Assembly (NCBI GenBank): GCA_028673005.1
Contig: CM054116.1
Coordinates: 128,751,547 to 128,815,546, forward strand
Length of the DNA: 64,000 nucleotides
Direction: 5' to 3'
Source of the DNA: Tanypteryx hageni
Lineage: Eukaryota > Arthropoda > Insecta > Odonata > Petaluridae
This document shows positions 13,437-25,457 of the stretch, piece after piece; position 1 is the stretch's first letter, and every line of letters starts with the position of its first letter. A model generated the notes under the pieces. The model searched no databases. It was not told the origin of the DNA and saw only the letters and a program-made list of their open reading frames with translations. A program made the translations under genes and the position numbers.

Positions 13437-13761
13437 AATTTTTGTCATTCTCTATGCCGAAATCTTTGCATTTAATACCATTAAAAATAAAATAAATATA
13501 AATAAAAATTTTATTAAAACTTATAAAGAATCAGATACTGTTTAATAACGCGAATGTGTCCATCTTAAAGACAACATTTTTTTCCCTTCTAACATATATG
13601 AGAGCACGGCCATTCGAGAGCAATTTTCGGGAGATGATTGGGGTGATTTAGATAATATTTCCCTAAAATTTGAAGGCCCACTTCGAATTGACTTATGAGT
13701 TATTTTGAAAAAAACTAATGAGCGAGCCACATATATCGCTAGTGAAACAGTGGTTCAGCAG

Positions 13762-13850
13762 AGCCGGTCGTGGTGCAGTCGGTTAGTACGTGCTCTCTGA
13801 ACCTTGACACTGGGGTCGTACGTTCAAATCCTGTTGCTGTTAACTTTTTT
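13762..13850 (+). mobile_element. tRNA-derived SINE head
   Basis: The A-box-like TGGTGCAGTCGGTTAG starts at 13771 and the B-box-like CGTTCAAATCC lies at 13821-13831, a normal spacing. A T-run follows at about 13843. Acceptor stems do not pair well, so this is a SINE or tRNA pseudogene and not an active tRNA gene. Confidence 0.5.
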
Positions 13851-15800
13851 ATGTAAAATGCTCTCGAACGGCTGTGCTACCATATATAATGTTCCTTGTA
13901 AGAACCGCTGCCAACTGGCAAGCGAACTACTCGAGAAAATGTCGTCCGGCTTAGTAAAAAAAATACGTCTGTGGATTAACGCGCGGAAAACAACTTCGCG
14001 GCAATACCTATTACGACCGAAAGTAAGACCAAAGGAGAACATAAAGAGCGGGATAGACTCAGATCCAACATTCTCTTTGATATAACCGCATCTCTCAGCT
14101 CGATGGACCGGTGACTGTGTGCATAGCGGCCCATTGTTCCATGATGATCTTCCCCGCCGTCTGGTCTGCTTTAGGATGCGTTGCGTGCACGGGCTGAGGA
14201 AGAGTAGAGACCTTGAGGGGGAGAGGAGAGAAAGGGAGGTTGGGAGGATAAAGGTGGGGAAAGAGGGAGGGGGAAGGAGGGAGTTGGGGAGAGGAGGGAG
14301 GTGGGGGTAAGAGGGTGGGGGAGAGGAGGGGGTAAGAGGGTGGGGGAGAGGAGGGGGAAAAGGGAGAGGAGCAGAGGCTGCTGTCCTCCGGTATGAGGTC
14401 ACTTCCTTCAGCGGAGAGAAGAAGTTTCTTCTTTGGTCCCACGAAGGACGCCGTGATTGGCTTCCAGGAGATTAGCGATGCAAATCGAAGCATCGGAGTT
14501 CCCGTGCCTTCCTTCATTGACCGCGCCCACTTGAGGCACCGCAGCAGTCGTTATCCCCTTCCCCACTTCATCCTCTCCGTCTGACCCCGCCATACTTATT
14601 TTAAATAATCCCGAAATCAGATTGTCCTGACAATTTACAGCGAATTGGTTTATCTGGGGAGCGCGGCGAATCGGCGACAGCCGAGGAGGTGAGTGGCGCG
14701 ATTCTCGCATGACCTCTTTTCATTTCGCAATTGATGATTACTCGGACGACACTTTGAGAAGCGTTGCAGTGGGCGAGAAATGGCCTCGGGATTAATTTCC
14801 GAAATGTTTTCAATTTCAATTACACGAGAATGGTGTTTCTGTGTCATTCGTCAGATTTTTATGCCCAACTTGCGAGCTGTATACTCAGGACGAAATTTCC
14901 CGCATCTCTTCGAACTGAGCAACATTTGTCGACGACGAGAACAACAACCAATATTCCACGCGTGATTTTCATCACAACTGGCATTCGTCTGATAAACAAG
15001 ATTGATTTTCCACGTCGACCTGAGAACTCCCTCCTTCCGCATGAAAAACATTCCCATTCAAGCAGAACTGCATTTCACGGCGAGACATCTTCATGAAGTT
15101 TAAAGAAACAAAAAAATAAGAGAAAAGCATAACCACTGTCATTCGCTGCTTTACCGTTAGCATTTCTGATGTGCCGCGATTGATTTATAACGACCGACCC
15201 TAATATTTCGCGACGCAGGATCTCCATGATTCACGATGTATTTTTAAAACACAATTATAACAATATCCACAAAAAACAGCCATATTATTATTATTTTAAA
15301 AGCGTTTACATAAGGGTTTCTCACAGATGCTTTCATTATTACGAGAATTTGCGATTCAAAGAAGTAACTTTGTTACCGTGTAACATTTTTATTATACCTT
15401 AACCAATTATTCATCTAGATATTTCAGTGAAATAATGCAAAGAGCAGTCATTAATTAGGAATATTTTAATTTTAGAAAAAATGAAAATTGTTTTGATTTT
15501 TGTGTTTATAGTCTATCTGCATAAAGCTTATTATTTCGAGTTGTGATAATTTCGGAATGTTAACTCCCTGTTTACCAAAGTTTCAGCTCCATATTCCGTC
15601 TGATTTAATTAATTCTAAGTGCAATATAAAGGGGGCAGAGAAAGCTTAAATTATATTACAATAGGGTTTCTGGTGTACTAACTGCAAATGCTATTTATAT
15701 TAAATATTCATTTCCGAAAAGTAGAAACGAAGCCTTAAGTTCTGTTTCAGTGGCAGTCAGCGAGGCTTATGAAGAATCTAATCCACGCAAAAGTTAATCA
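13851..15800. other. CpG-rich and purine-rich segment, no gene recognised
   Basis: About 14090-14720 is CpG-rich and contains a polypurine run at about 14205-14375 built from GGGGAGAGGAGGG-like units. Overlapping frames in this stretch (for example 13824-14402 minus, 14095-14517 minus) are Pro/Ser-rich readings of the tract. 14720-15800 is AT-rich with no recognisable feature. Confidence 0.5.
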
Positions 15801-16802
15801 TTTTTAGTGCTGAAAAGCACTATTATCTTCGCGATGTCCGTCCGTCCGTACGCTTATATCAGGGAAGAATTGGCTTAACCGATTTCAATCAAATTTGGTA
15901 CATAGAATTTTCACATAAATACATGACCAAAATGACATATTTGGACCGGATCGACTAAGCAGGGTTGCCAAAATTGCAAAATGAAACTTTTCGGTAATAA
16001 TGAATTTAGAAGGAATTGGCCGAACAGATTTAAACGAAATTTAGCAAGAAGAAAGTGTGCAACATTATAAGTATTTTTAATGAAGATGTAGAAATCAGTG
16101 CTGTCACATAATAAAAAAAATTCTTTTTACAAGTATTTGTGTTGAACAGTTCACATCAATTTTAACCAAATTTAAAATTTGTAATGTACACATATATACA
16201 AAACCATAATAGCACATTTGGACCGGATCAACCAAACAGGGGTGCCATATTTACAAATTAAATTCTTTCAATAATTACGGATTTGGAAGGAATTACCTGA
16301 ACGGATTTCAACTAAATTCTATATATAAGATTTGTACAACATACCATAATGAAATCAAGACGTTTAAAACGGAGATAAAGAGCAGGGCTACCACAATAAA
16401 AAGTAAAATTATATTTTTACACGTATTTATAGAGAACTGGCAGCATGAATTTTAATCCAATATAGTACATATAATCTTCATATAAATAAATAACCAAAAG
16501 AGCCTATTTCAAACGGGTCGAATAAACAGGGCTACCACAATATCAAGGTTAGAATTTTTCTGTAACTATGAGTTTGGAAGTTTTTAGCTGAACCGATTTC
16601 AAAAAGAAATTTCGCTTGTAGGGCGAGTATAGAATGGCAAAAGAAATGGACACGTTTCGAGCGTATCTAAAAAACAGGGCTACCACCATGCTAGGAAAAA
16701 TAATTTTCTGATTTCAAAGCAAATGCATTAATATACGTTTACACTACGGTGAATTTGACGAAAAGCACTTATGTGCCACGGGAAACCCGTGCACATCCCT
16801 AC
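15801..16802 (+). mobile_element. Helitron-like non-autonomous element H-A, copy 1
   Basis: It starts TTTTTAGTGC and ends with a hairpin (CACGGG-AAA-CCCGTG) followed by CACATCCCTAC and then TTGTT. AAAGCACT occurs inverted near the two ends (AGTGCT at the start, GACGAAAAGCACTT at the end). It is non-coding. The interior consists of six diverged units marked by CAGGGNTRCCAC-type motifs at about 15960, 16096, 16237, 16383, 16527 and 16675, a spacing of 136-148 bp. The 3' hairpin and short CTAY end suggest a Helitron or Helentron-derived repeat; no Rep/helicase gene is present. Confidence 0.65.
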
Positions 16803-17545
16803 TTGTTAGTGCTTTCCTTAATTGCTGAAAAGTACTATTATCTTCGTGATGCCCGTCCGTACGCATATATCAGGGAAGAATTGGTTTAACCGATTTCAAC
16901 TAAATTTGGTACATAGAATATTCACATAAATTAATGACCAAAAGAACATATTTGAACTGGATCTATTCAGCAGGGATGCCACAATTACCAAGTTAATCTT
17001 TTCGGTAATTATGAATTTGGAAGGAAATGGCTTAACCGATTTCAACAGAATTTTGCGTTATGGAGGTGTGCAATATTAAAAAACAAAATCAAGATGTTTA
17101 GTCTAGGTATAGAAAGCAGGGCTGCCACAATACAAGTATTTAAAAAAAATTCTTTTACAAGTATTTGTGTTAAACTGCCCTCATCAATTTTAACCAAATT
17201 TAATATTTATAGTGAACACACATACAAAAAGCCATAATAGCATATTTGGACCGGATCAGTCAAACAGGGGGGCCACAATTAAAATTCAACTCATTCAGTA
17301 ATTATGGATTCGGAAGGAATTGGCTGAATGGATTTCAACAAAATTTCTTATATAAGATTTTTGAAACAAACCATAATAAAATTAAGTTTAAAGTAGAGCC
17401 AAAGAGCAGGGCTACCACAATAAAAATTAAAATAATATTTTTACACGTATTTCTAGAGAAATGAAAACATGGATTTTAACCGAATATAGTATATGCAATC
17501 TTCATATAAATAAATAAATAAAATAGCATATTCCAACCGGATCGG
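16803..17545 (+). mobile_element. Helitron-like element H-A, copy 2 (3'-truncated, tandem)
   Basis: It starts at the base where copy 1 ends (TTGTTAGTGC) and repeats the same order: ATTATCTTCGTGATGCCCGT, the CAGGG-motif units, and so on. It runs out near 17545, before the terminal hairpin. Head-to-tail tandem insertion at the 3' end of another copy is a known habit of Helitrons. Confidence 0.65.
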
Positions 17546-17646
17546 AGATATTGAGACCTTGCTTTATTAAGCATATTGTAAAGAATAGAAATGATCGAAT
17601 CTTCAGCTGAATCAGCAAGGCGTGTCTACGTATCTGATAAAGCAGT

Positions 17647-17764
17647 TGATAGTAGCTCAATAACTTTGGCTAAGATTAATAAAGGCAAAATACTCCTTTA
17701 GCCAAACAATTAGAGGGTGTTGTAACCCTCTAATTGTTTGGCTAAAGGAGTATTTTACCTTTAT
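17647..17764 (-). mobile_element. 118-bp snap-back insertion with 12-bp TSD
   Basis: TGATAAAGCAGT occurs at 17635-17646 and again at 17765-17776, so the 118 bp between them were inserted with target duplication. The first part (GATAGTAGCTCAATAACTTTGG) matches 52728-52750, which lies at the 3' end of a Penelope-like fragment. On the minus strand both therefore share the end GTTATTGAGCTACTATCA. The 5' part is a hairpin (17678-17765). It looks like a very short 5'-truncated retroelement copy ending in an inverted duplication. Confidence 0.75.
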
Positions 17765-17765
17765 T
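17678..17765. repeat. 41-bp-stem hairpin
   Basis: Arms 17678-17718 and 17725-17765 are reverse complements over 41 bp with a single C-C mismatch (17685/17758). The loop is six bases, GTTGTA. The related copy near 52760 has only one arm, so the second arm here is an added inverted duplicate. Confidence 0.95.
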
Positions 17766-17772
17766 GATAAAG

Positions 17773-17845
17773 CAGTGTTTCCCGAACTGGGTGCCGCAGC
17801 ACACTGGTGTGCCTCAGCTGATAGTTGTTCTTTATTAAATAAACA
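17773..17845 (+). mobile_element. hAT terminus fragment
   Basis: CAGTGTTTCCCGAACTGGGT followed by GCCGCAGCACACTGG is a typical hAT terminal sequence. The TSD of the preceding 118-bp insertion overlaps its first bases (CAGT), so the retroelement landed at the very tip of the hAT copy. The other end of this hAT copy is not found. Confidence 0.55.
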
Positions 17846-18269
17846 AATCAACGATTTGAAAATGCTGTTATGTCAATCTTTTCTCTGATAACTTGATGAC
17901 GATCTAGTGACACGAAATGAATGCGATCAACAATATGACAACCGTACGAAAAAATAAGCAGCCTTGTTTCAAGGTGGAGGAGCCGCGAAATTCCGTTATA
18001 CTTTCAAAGAATGCCGAGCCAACAAAAAAGTTGGGACACGCTTTCACAAAAAAATCACCGATCGATATAAATTTTCTCGCCAAAAATAACAAATAATAAT
18101 TAATATCAAGAAAGGGAAGGTTGTGATTTAAACAACCGCGCCGACAAGAGAGAGATTAATGATCGAAATAGCTGAGCATCGATGTCGAGTGTCATCTAAA
18201 TCTGAGACATATTTCAGCAAGAAATTCATTAAAAGAAAAATCAGGCGATAGCTGTTCTTGGTTAAGACA
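17846..18269. other. no gene recognised
   Basis: AT-rich DNA with short frames only; no repeat or motif identified. Confidence 0.5.
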
Positions 18270-18790
18270 TGATTTATGGACCGACAGCAGACGAAACGCC
18301 GTAAAGGACACTGGAGCACGTGCGAGTTCGCTAATTGTCTGTCTCCTCGCTGCACGCCAATCAGAAAGCTCCTCGTCGCCGCTCCTCCTCGCGGATTGCT
18401 CGAGACAAACCGGAAGAATGGTAGAAGCAGGAGAGAGAGAGAGAGGGAGAGAGAGGGAGAAGGGGGATGGAGGTGGAGGAAGATGCTGTCAATCAAAGCG
18501 ACAAGTCCTGAGTTGATATTAATAGCTGCATCGAAGAACACACGAAGTCACGAAGGCGTAGGATCGTCGCTCCCCACCCCCTCTCCATTCCCCCCTCTCT
18601 CCATCCCCTCTCCCCTCCTCCACATAGTTCTTTCCACACCCCTCACTCTTATTTCCCTTGGCGTTCTTCCCCCTGTCAACGCCGTCTTCACTATCACTCA
18701 CACTCCCTCTACATTATCTTCTCTCATCCACTTTATCCATCTTTCTCTCTCTCTCTCGCAATGTTCCTCATTCTCTCCCTTTTTCCACTT
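18270..18790. other. CpG-rich patch with purine then pyrimidine tracts
   Basis: CpG-containing sequence is followed by a GA run (about 18430-18480) and then a CT-rich stretch (18580-18760). The 217-codon + frame over it (18276-18929) is low-complexity (Arg/Glu, then Ser/Pro/Leu) and has no domain, so it is not called as a gene. Confidence 0.45.
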
Positions 18791-19282
18791 TAATCCTAGA
18801 CGAATATTCGGAATATTTTTAATGACGCTTCCGGAAAAAAAAGCTCTTATCAAAGTTAAAAAAAAAACGGAAAAGAAATTAAACTTAAAAATTATCGCTC
18901 TGGTGAATGTATTGACACAAAAAAATTAATTGTATAGATCTAATGGTATTATTAACAACATTAGTTAAATTCTATGCAAGAAGATTAACAGTTTTCCAAA
19001 AAGAGTGCGAGAAACACACAGCTGCACGCATCATGGATAGTTCATTCTGACACATTATGGCCTACACTTAAAACAATATCTTTTTAATTTGCATTAAAGA
19101 AGATACAAATTTCAATCAAAGAAATCATTCATTCCTTCATCGATATTTATTATTCGAACGCTGCTCAAATTCAACCGTTTCTGGTTCGTTTTATTTTTCT
19201 CCGTATCTTACAATTATCATTCTGCAGGTCGATGTTGAATTTTCATTGAGATATACGATATCTTGCTCATTGCCATTTCGCA
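18791..19282. other. no gene recognised
   Basis: AT-rich DNA without a recognisable feature up to the next Helitron-like copy. Confidence 0.5.
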
Positions 19283-20292
19283 TTTTTAGTGCTTTGCGTC
19301 AATGGTGAAAATTATCTTCGTGATGTCCATCCGTACGCACATACGTATCAGGGAATTGGCTTAACCGATTTCAGTCAAATTTAGTGCATAGAATTTTCCC
19401 ATTTTCATGACCAAAATATCATATTTCGACCGGATCAACTCCGCAGGGGTGCCACAATTACAAAATTAAACTTTTCGGTAATAAAGAAGTTGGAAAGAAT
19501 TGGCAAAACCGATTTCAACAAAATTTATTATGAAAAAATTGTGCAACATAAAAAAACAAAATCACGATGTTTAGTCCAGGTATAGAAAGCAGGGCTGCCA
19601 CAATACAAGTATTAAAAAAATACACGTATTTGTGTTGAACTATCCTCATCAATTTTAACCAAATATAATATTTATATGTACACATACATACAAAACGATA
19701 ATAGCATATTTGGACCGGATCAACCAAACAGGGGTGCCACACTTACAAATTAATCTCATTCTGTAATTATGGATTTGGAAAGAACTGGATGAACGAATTT
19801 CAACTAAAATTTGTATTCAAGATTTGTACAACATACCATAATTAAATCACGCTGTTTAAAGCGGAGCTAAAGAGCAGGGCTACCACAGTAAAAAGTAAAA
19901 TATTATTTCTGTTATACACATTTCTAGAGAAATGACCGCAAGAACAATCCAATATGGTATATCCATCTAATCTACATATAAATAAATAACTCAAATAGCA
20001 TATTTCAACCGGGTTGACTAAACAGGGCTACCACAATATCAAGGTTAGAATTTTTCTGTAACTATGAATTTTAAAGGTATTGGCTGAACCGATTTCAAAA
20101 ATAAATTTCGTTTTTACGGCGAGTATGGAATAGCAAAACTAAATGAACAAATGTAAAACGAATCTAAAAAGTAGGGCAACTACAATACAATGAAAAATAA
20201 TTTTTCATTGTACATGTATTTGCAAAGAACTTTCTGCACAGATATAGACGAAAAGCACTTCTGTATCACGGAATACCCGTGCACATGCCTAA
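19283..20292 (+). mobile_element. Helitron-like element H-A, copy 3
   Basis: It begins TTTTTAGTGCTTTGCGTC and ends GACGAAAAGCACTT, then CACGG-AATA-CCCGTG-like hairpin, then CACATGCCTAA before TTGTT. The subterminal AGTGCTTTKCGTC is thus inverted at the 3' end. Six interior units are marked at about 19443, 19590, 19729, 19875, 20023 and 20172 (spacing 139-149 bp). Non-coding; same family as 15801-17545. Confidence 0.7.
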
Positions 20293-22179
20293 TTGTTGGT
20301 AATTAAACTTTTGTTGGCATTTTTGAACTTTTTAAAGATTTTACTTACTTTAAACGATGAGACCCTTTTAACCGTAATATGTAACTTATTTAACCTAATT
20401 AATATTGTTACATATATTATTTTTATAGTTGCGCTTTCAAATGATGCCACGTATAACGTCCAACTGATGATCAATATAAATCATTTGGTCATAAATTGTG
20501 GTATGCTCCACTATTCATTTTCAAATTGTCTATTCCTTAATCAAATGAGAATTCTCTAAATCGTCTCAATAAATAAATTGGCATGAATAGCAAATGGACT
20601 TCTCAGAGCGCGTTTTAAAGAACGCTGAAAATTTCTGATTGCTTGAAATAAGAGGTAACTTTCATTAAATTGTATATTGAAGTCTGATTTTTATCCTCGT
20701 TTAATAATAAAGTTTCTAGGATCGAGAAGACACTACGAGAAAATACAGGCTAATCTTTCGATTGACGTTTTAGTAAGATTTCACCTTAATGAATTCGGAC
20801 CAATATGTAGTCCCAAAATCGCCTATTACTACGCACTGGCAGTTAGCTAGAAGCGAAATAAATCCGTTGAGAACAAATTTACCCTTTCCGTTATTCATTT
20901 AAAGGGCAATGTAACGACATTCCTCAGCTTCGTTTACCGCACAGATTGGTGCAAAGCCTTTATTCCCTATAGCGCTCCTAGTATATCGTTCGGATGAGTC
21001 ATGCTGGCGTGCACGCAGCCAAACAAAGCTCACTATGTGACCCAGACTCGAATTTTGACAACCAGTGATGAATGTGCGTCGTAAATCAGGCAATTCATCG
21101 TGGTCGGCGGAGCTTGAACCGGCGACCTCTCTGACCGAGGAGCGGTCAAGCGAGCCGACGAAAGTTATCCGAAGTGTGGTGGAGTCAGTGCAGTGGTCAT
21201 GCTTAAAGAATTCATCAGTGGCAATTATTTATAGCTTAACTGGAAGATGTTATTTTCTCTCTGTCTCTTTCTGCAGGTGGGAGAAATGGTTCTATGTTCA
21301 CCTCGCATCAAGAACGTACATATGTGCTTGGATAAATATATTCGTCTGTGCGTGTGTCCACATACATATTGATGTAACAAATAGCGGGAAAGAACTAAAA
21401 CTATGAGAAACAATAAATTGCAACGAATTAAAAATTTTCCTTTTAATATAATTTGGACTGGATAAGTCTTCGAGATTGTCGAATTATGCATTGCTTATTG
21501 TGAATATTTTAAAAATGGCCAGCAGGTAATACCCAGTGTGAAACCGCATGGAATCATATAGACTCTAAGTCCTTGTCTATGACAGCATCACTGAATCGAT
21601 TACTCGAGCATTTTTTCCGCCATTTGCTTAAAACTGGAATGAAAATAGAATAATTTTGGTATTTATCATAAAAATTGGTAAAATAATGTCTAAAATTATT
21701 GTATCTTCGAAGATCTAGGGAATACGCATTCTGCCCACAATATAGACAGCTAAGACATTGGCATAAATACCAAAAAGAAAACGCGGAAGAGAAATGCAAA
21801 TCGCGGAAAATTTACGGCATTTTGCGAGAATCCAATTCAATGCTATAGAATGATAGGAAAATTGACGGAACAACAATACAATGGTTAAAATTGAAAATAT
21901 AATTAAGACGAAGTTTCAATTTGTTTATAAAACATATCATACCAGAGAACACTGACATAAATACTCAAGCACATGTGCATAGGTATATATTTGACAAATG
22001 CCATTCAATGCAAACATTTTTATCAAACGTTTTGTGACAAAGCTATTAAAATGTTCAACGAGATACTTATTACATGACACTATATTTTGATAAAGTGAAC
22101 ATCAAGAAAAATTTATTGAAATTTGTTCAAGTTGCCGTGAATATTTTTGTTTGGAAGACACAAAGAACAAAAATTCCCT
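20293..22179. other. no gene recognised; weak tRNA-like relic
   Basis: AT-rich. On the minus strand about 21092-21150 has pairing ends GTCGGC/GCCGAC and a CCGGTTCAAGC B-box-like stretch, suggesting a tRNA-derived relic, but the A box and anticodon loop are poor. The other frames show no motif. Confidence 0.4.
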
Positions 22180-22625
22180 AAAGATAGGCGGTCGCCCGAT
22201 TGAAGGATCAGCCGTGAGCAGGGATCCGCACACTGCGTCGGCGCACGTCTCACGCTTTCGATCATATCTCCTACCCATAGCAACCGTTCTATGCCCCACA
22301 TAAGCTTAATTCGCAGGCGCCCGTGTCCGGTTGAAACTTTATTACTCCGCCAGCAATGCCAACTCCGCCGATTACACCCCCACCTATATGTCGCGTCGGG
22401 TCCGGCAAATCTCGCCTACGTCACCCATCCCATTGCAGCCGATACCATCGAATTCGCCGTGGCAGTCAGTCCAAAGGAGGAGAGATAATGTTACCCACGC
22501 GGCGGTTTGTCTCTCTCCCCCTACTCCGATTTCACACTCAACCAAAGAGTTGCGTAACGCACTTATTTACACCGTTCGCTGCGGCGGAAAGCGATCAGGT
22601 TATCGGTCGAAGCACTCCTCTCCCG
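22180..22625. other. CpG-rich patch before the purine array
   Basis: This is more CpG-rich than its surroundings. It contains CCGGTTGAAACTTT, which also occurs in the CpG-rich patch near 33518, again just before a purine array. Several overlapping + frames (22291-22805) cross it, none with a motif. Confidence 0.4.
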
Positions 22626-23145
22626 AAAGACAGACGAGATAAAATGAGAGAGAAATTGGGGAGAGGGAGATGGAAAAGATGGGGAGAGAAACAGGAAGGG
22701 AGAGAAAGAAGGAGGGGGAGGTGGGGGGAGAGAGGGGAGAGAGGGGAGAGGTGGGGGAAGAGAGAGGGGAGGAGAGAGAGGGGGGTGAGAGACGGGGAAG
22801 AGTGAAAGGGGGAGGGGGAGAGAGAGTGGGTGAGAGAGAGGGGGAAGAGAGAGGAAGGAGAGGGGGAAGAGAGAGGAAGGAGGGGGGAAGAGAGAGAAAG
22901 GAGAGGGGAGGAGAGAGAGGGGAGAGATAGAGGGGAGAGAGAAGGGGGAGGGAGGGGAGAGAGAAGGGGGAGGAGAGAGGGGGAGGAGAGGGAGGGGGGA
23001 GAGGGAGGGGGGAGAGGGAGGGGGGAGAGGGAGGGGGGGAGAGGGAGGGGGGAGAGGGAGGGGGGAGAGAGAGGGAGAGAGAGAGGGAGAGAGAGAGAGG
23101 GAGAGAGAAGGGGGAGAGATAGGGGGCAGAGAGAGGACAGAGAGA
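22626..23145. repeat. purine (GA/GGA) simple-sequence array
   Basis: Almost uninterrupted G and A on the + strand, built from GAGAGAGG, GGGGGAGAGG and similar units. The Arg/Glu/Gly-rich frames are artefacts. With 28691-29740 it forms the two flanks of an inserted LINE. Confidence 0.95.
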
Positions 23146-23765
23146 GATAGATAGATAGATAGATAATCGTCTTTATTCGGGCGAAATTTAGACCATAAGG
23201 TCCATTCTTACATTTAACCCTTCGTCAATATAAAAAATATAAAAAAATGGTAAAGTAAGATATATATATATATACAATACGCATAACATAAACAGTATAT
23301 ACCTAAATCATACAGAGAAAAAAAAAATATATATATATATAAAATTGAAGACAGATTAGAGATTGTGGGGAAAACCTAGGTAAAACAGGCATGTCCTCCC
23401 TAGTAAAACCCACGCAGGAAAACACCCACTGAGAAGGGGGGTGTGAAAAACCTGCGAAAACCCTAGATAGTGTACATATAATGATATAGTAATACAACAT
23501 TAAATAGAAAGGAGTATGTACAGTAAGTCTTCGTATATACAGCATCGTTGTATACCGTCATAAAAAATACATATATAGGTATTAACGTAATGCAAACCAA
23601 GAAATATAATACAATAATTAGGCAGAATAAGATGAAATATACTTGAAATATATACAATGAATATGGAGATTGTTGTTGGATCATGCATAACATAAGAAAG
23701 AAGGAAATTATATAAAATTACACATATGATATAAAACAATACATAATAAAATAAAGTAATACGAA

Positions 23766-23885
23766 ATAGTATAAAACAATACAAAATGATATAAAACAGT
23801 ATAAAATAGTATAAAACAATACAAAATGATATAAATCAGTATAAAATAGTATGAAACAATACAGAATGATATAATACAATGAGAA
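23766..23885. repeat. 40-bp tandem repeat in the LINE 3' UTR
   Basis: ATAGTATAAAACAATACAAA begins a 40-bp unit at 23766, 23806 and 23846. The third copy is diverged. The unit also has internal near-repeats (ATAGTATAAAA / CAGTATAAAA). Confidence 0.85.
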
Positions 23886-24047
23886 TTAGTATAAACACTA
23901 TAACATAGTAGACACTAGACAATGAAAAGGTAACAGTCGAAGGAGGCGTACACTTTGCGAACTCGATAACCTGCAAAAAAAATAATTAATGTTAATTAAG
24001 TAAGGAAGAGTGAAGGAAGCCGTCTTGCAATTGGTAAGAAGAAAATG

Positions 24048-25220
24048 TTAAAGCTGACCTGAATTTTGGGCAGAGAACAGCAATTTAAAGTATTTATGTT
24101 TGAATATGTGGAGAGATGTTGCGTTTTGGAGGTCAGTAGGTAGGGCGTTCCAAAGTCTACAAGCTGTAACATAGAAGGATTTATTATAAATTTCCGTCCT
24201 GTGATGTGGGATCTGGAAGAGATTGGTGCCCCTAGTGTTGGCGTTGTGTACAGAGTTCATTTGGGAAAATTTGGAGTTCAGATACTGCGGGTTTTGAAGA
24301 GTTATAATTCGGTAAAATAACGAGAGGAGGTGAAGACGTCTACGAGCTTCAGTGCGAAGCCAGCCTAACGTATATAGAGGTTGAGTGACATGGTCTCTCT
24401 TTTGGAGATCACAAATGAATCTTACGCAGGAATTTTGTGCACGCTGCAATTTTAGAGATAGCTCGTTAGATAGATCTTGATAGACCGTATCGCAGTAATC
24501 AAGGTGAGGAAGGACAAGAGCGGTGATAAGTCGCTTGCGAAGGGAGAAATGGGTAATGCTTTTAATTCTTTTAAGTGAGTGAAGTGAACTGTTAACAGTA
24601 TTACATATTTTAGTTATATGATCAGTCCAGGTCAATGTGTCATTGAATACTAACCCGAGATTGGTTGCAGTTTTTTGGAAACGAATGACAGAGTTATTGA
24701 GCAGAATTGGGGAAAGTTCTGAGAAGTTTAGTGACGAGAGAAGTTTGGGATACCCAATAATAATAGACTGACTTTTTAAAGGATTAATTTTGAGGAAATT
24801 TACATTGCTCCATTTGGATAAAGAAGTGAGGTCATGGTTCATTTTATCAATGATAAGATGGAGATCAATAGAGCGAGAGTGCATATAGATTTGGAGATCA
24901 TCAGCATAAAGGTGGTATTTACAGTGAGCAAGCTGAGAAGATATATCATTAATGTACAGAGAGAAGAGCAGTGGCCCGAGGGTGGAACCTTGTGGTACGC
25001 CACGTGACACTTTAATCCATCTTGAGGAATGATTGTCAGTTACGACCTTTTGATAGCGATCATTCAGGTAAGAACTAATTAAGTTTAGGGAATCTGAGGA
25101 GAAGTTCATGAGGCGCAGTTTGGTTAGAAGTATGTTTACATCTACAGAGTCAAAAGCTTTACTAAAGTCAAGAAGAGTCATAATAGTGACTTCTCTTTTG
25201 TCCATTGCTAATCTGATATC
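24048..25220 (-). pseudogene. CR1-like LINE reverse transcriptase, C-terminal part
   Basis: The frame encodes the palm and thumb of a non-LTR reverse transcriptase: LLDFSKAFDSVD (motif A with the first catalytic Asp), GVPQGSTLGPLLFSLYINDI (motif B), YHLYADDLQIY (motif C, catalytic DD) and the C-terminal region typical of the CR1/Jockey group (...TACRLWNALPTDLQ). The N-terminal part of the RT lies across the nested insertion, at 28506-28690, and joins in frame once one TSD is removed. The catalytic motifs are intact, but the ORF is split and lacks its 5' part, so it is not functional. Confidence 0.9.
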
Positions 25221-25320
25221 ATGCACTGGTGGTGTAGTGGTTAGCGTGTCGGCTTTCTATTGCAAAGTTCGGGGGTTCAAACCCCTCGAATGGAGGTTTT
25301 ATTTATAAAAAAAAAAAAAA
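25221..25320 (+). mobile_element. tRNA-derived SINE-like head with A-tail
   Basis: A box TGGTGTAGTGG at 25230-25240 and B box GGGTTCAAACCC at 25273-25284 are spaced as in a tRNA gene, and the T-arm (GGGGG/CCCTC) pairs. The acceptor stem does not pair and the anticodon arm is poor, so it is tRNA-derived and not a tRNA. An A14-like run follows at about 25306-25319. It lies inside the same TSD as the RTE element. It may be an internal pol III promoter, a fused SINE, or a SINE inserted exactly at the border. Confidence 0.7.
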
Positions 25321-25457
25321 CTATCATCAGTGCCTGGCAGTAGGCAGCAGTACTGTCAGTATGGTATAGAGCCGAAAACAAATGATGTTGGTTGGGTCTA
25401 TATCCAATACAGCTGTAGGCGTGATCAGGACGATTTGAACGGCTACAGTACTGCGAT

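Noticed and set aside
13824..14517. 192- and 140-codon minus frames
   Set aside because: Two frames over the same polypurine tract give similar low-complexity peptides, so neither is credible.
18276..18929. 217-codon plus frame
   Set aside because: Composed of GA and CT low-complexity stretches; no motif, no splice or conservation evidence.
23766..23885. Possible CRISPR-like array
   Set aside because: The 40-bp repeat is direct and contiguous with no unique spacers, in a eukaryotic LINE 3' UTR.
25225..25300. Possible functional tRNA gene
   Set aside because: A and B boxes are good but the acceptor stem does not pair and the anticodon arm is poor; it is tRNA-derived.
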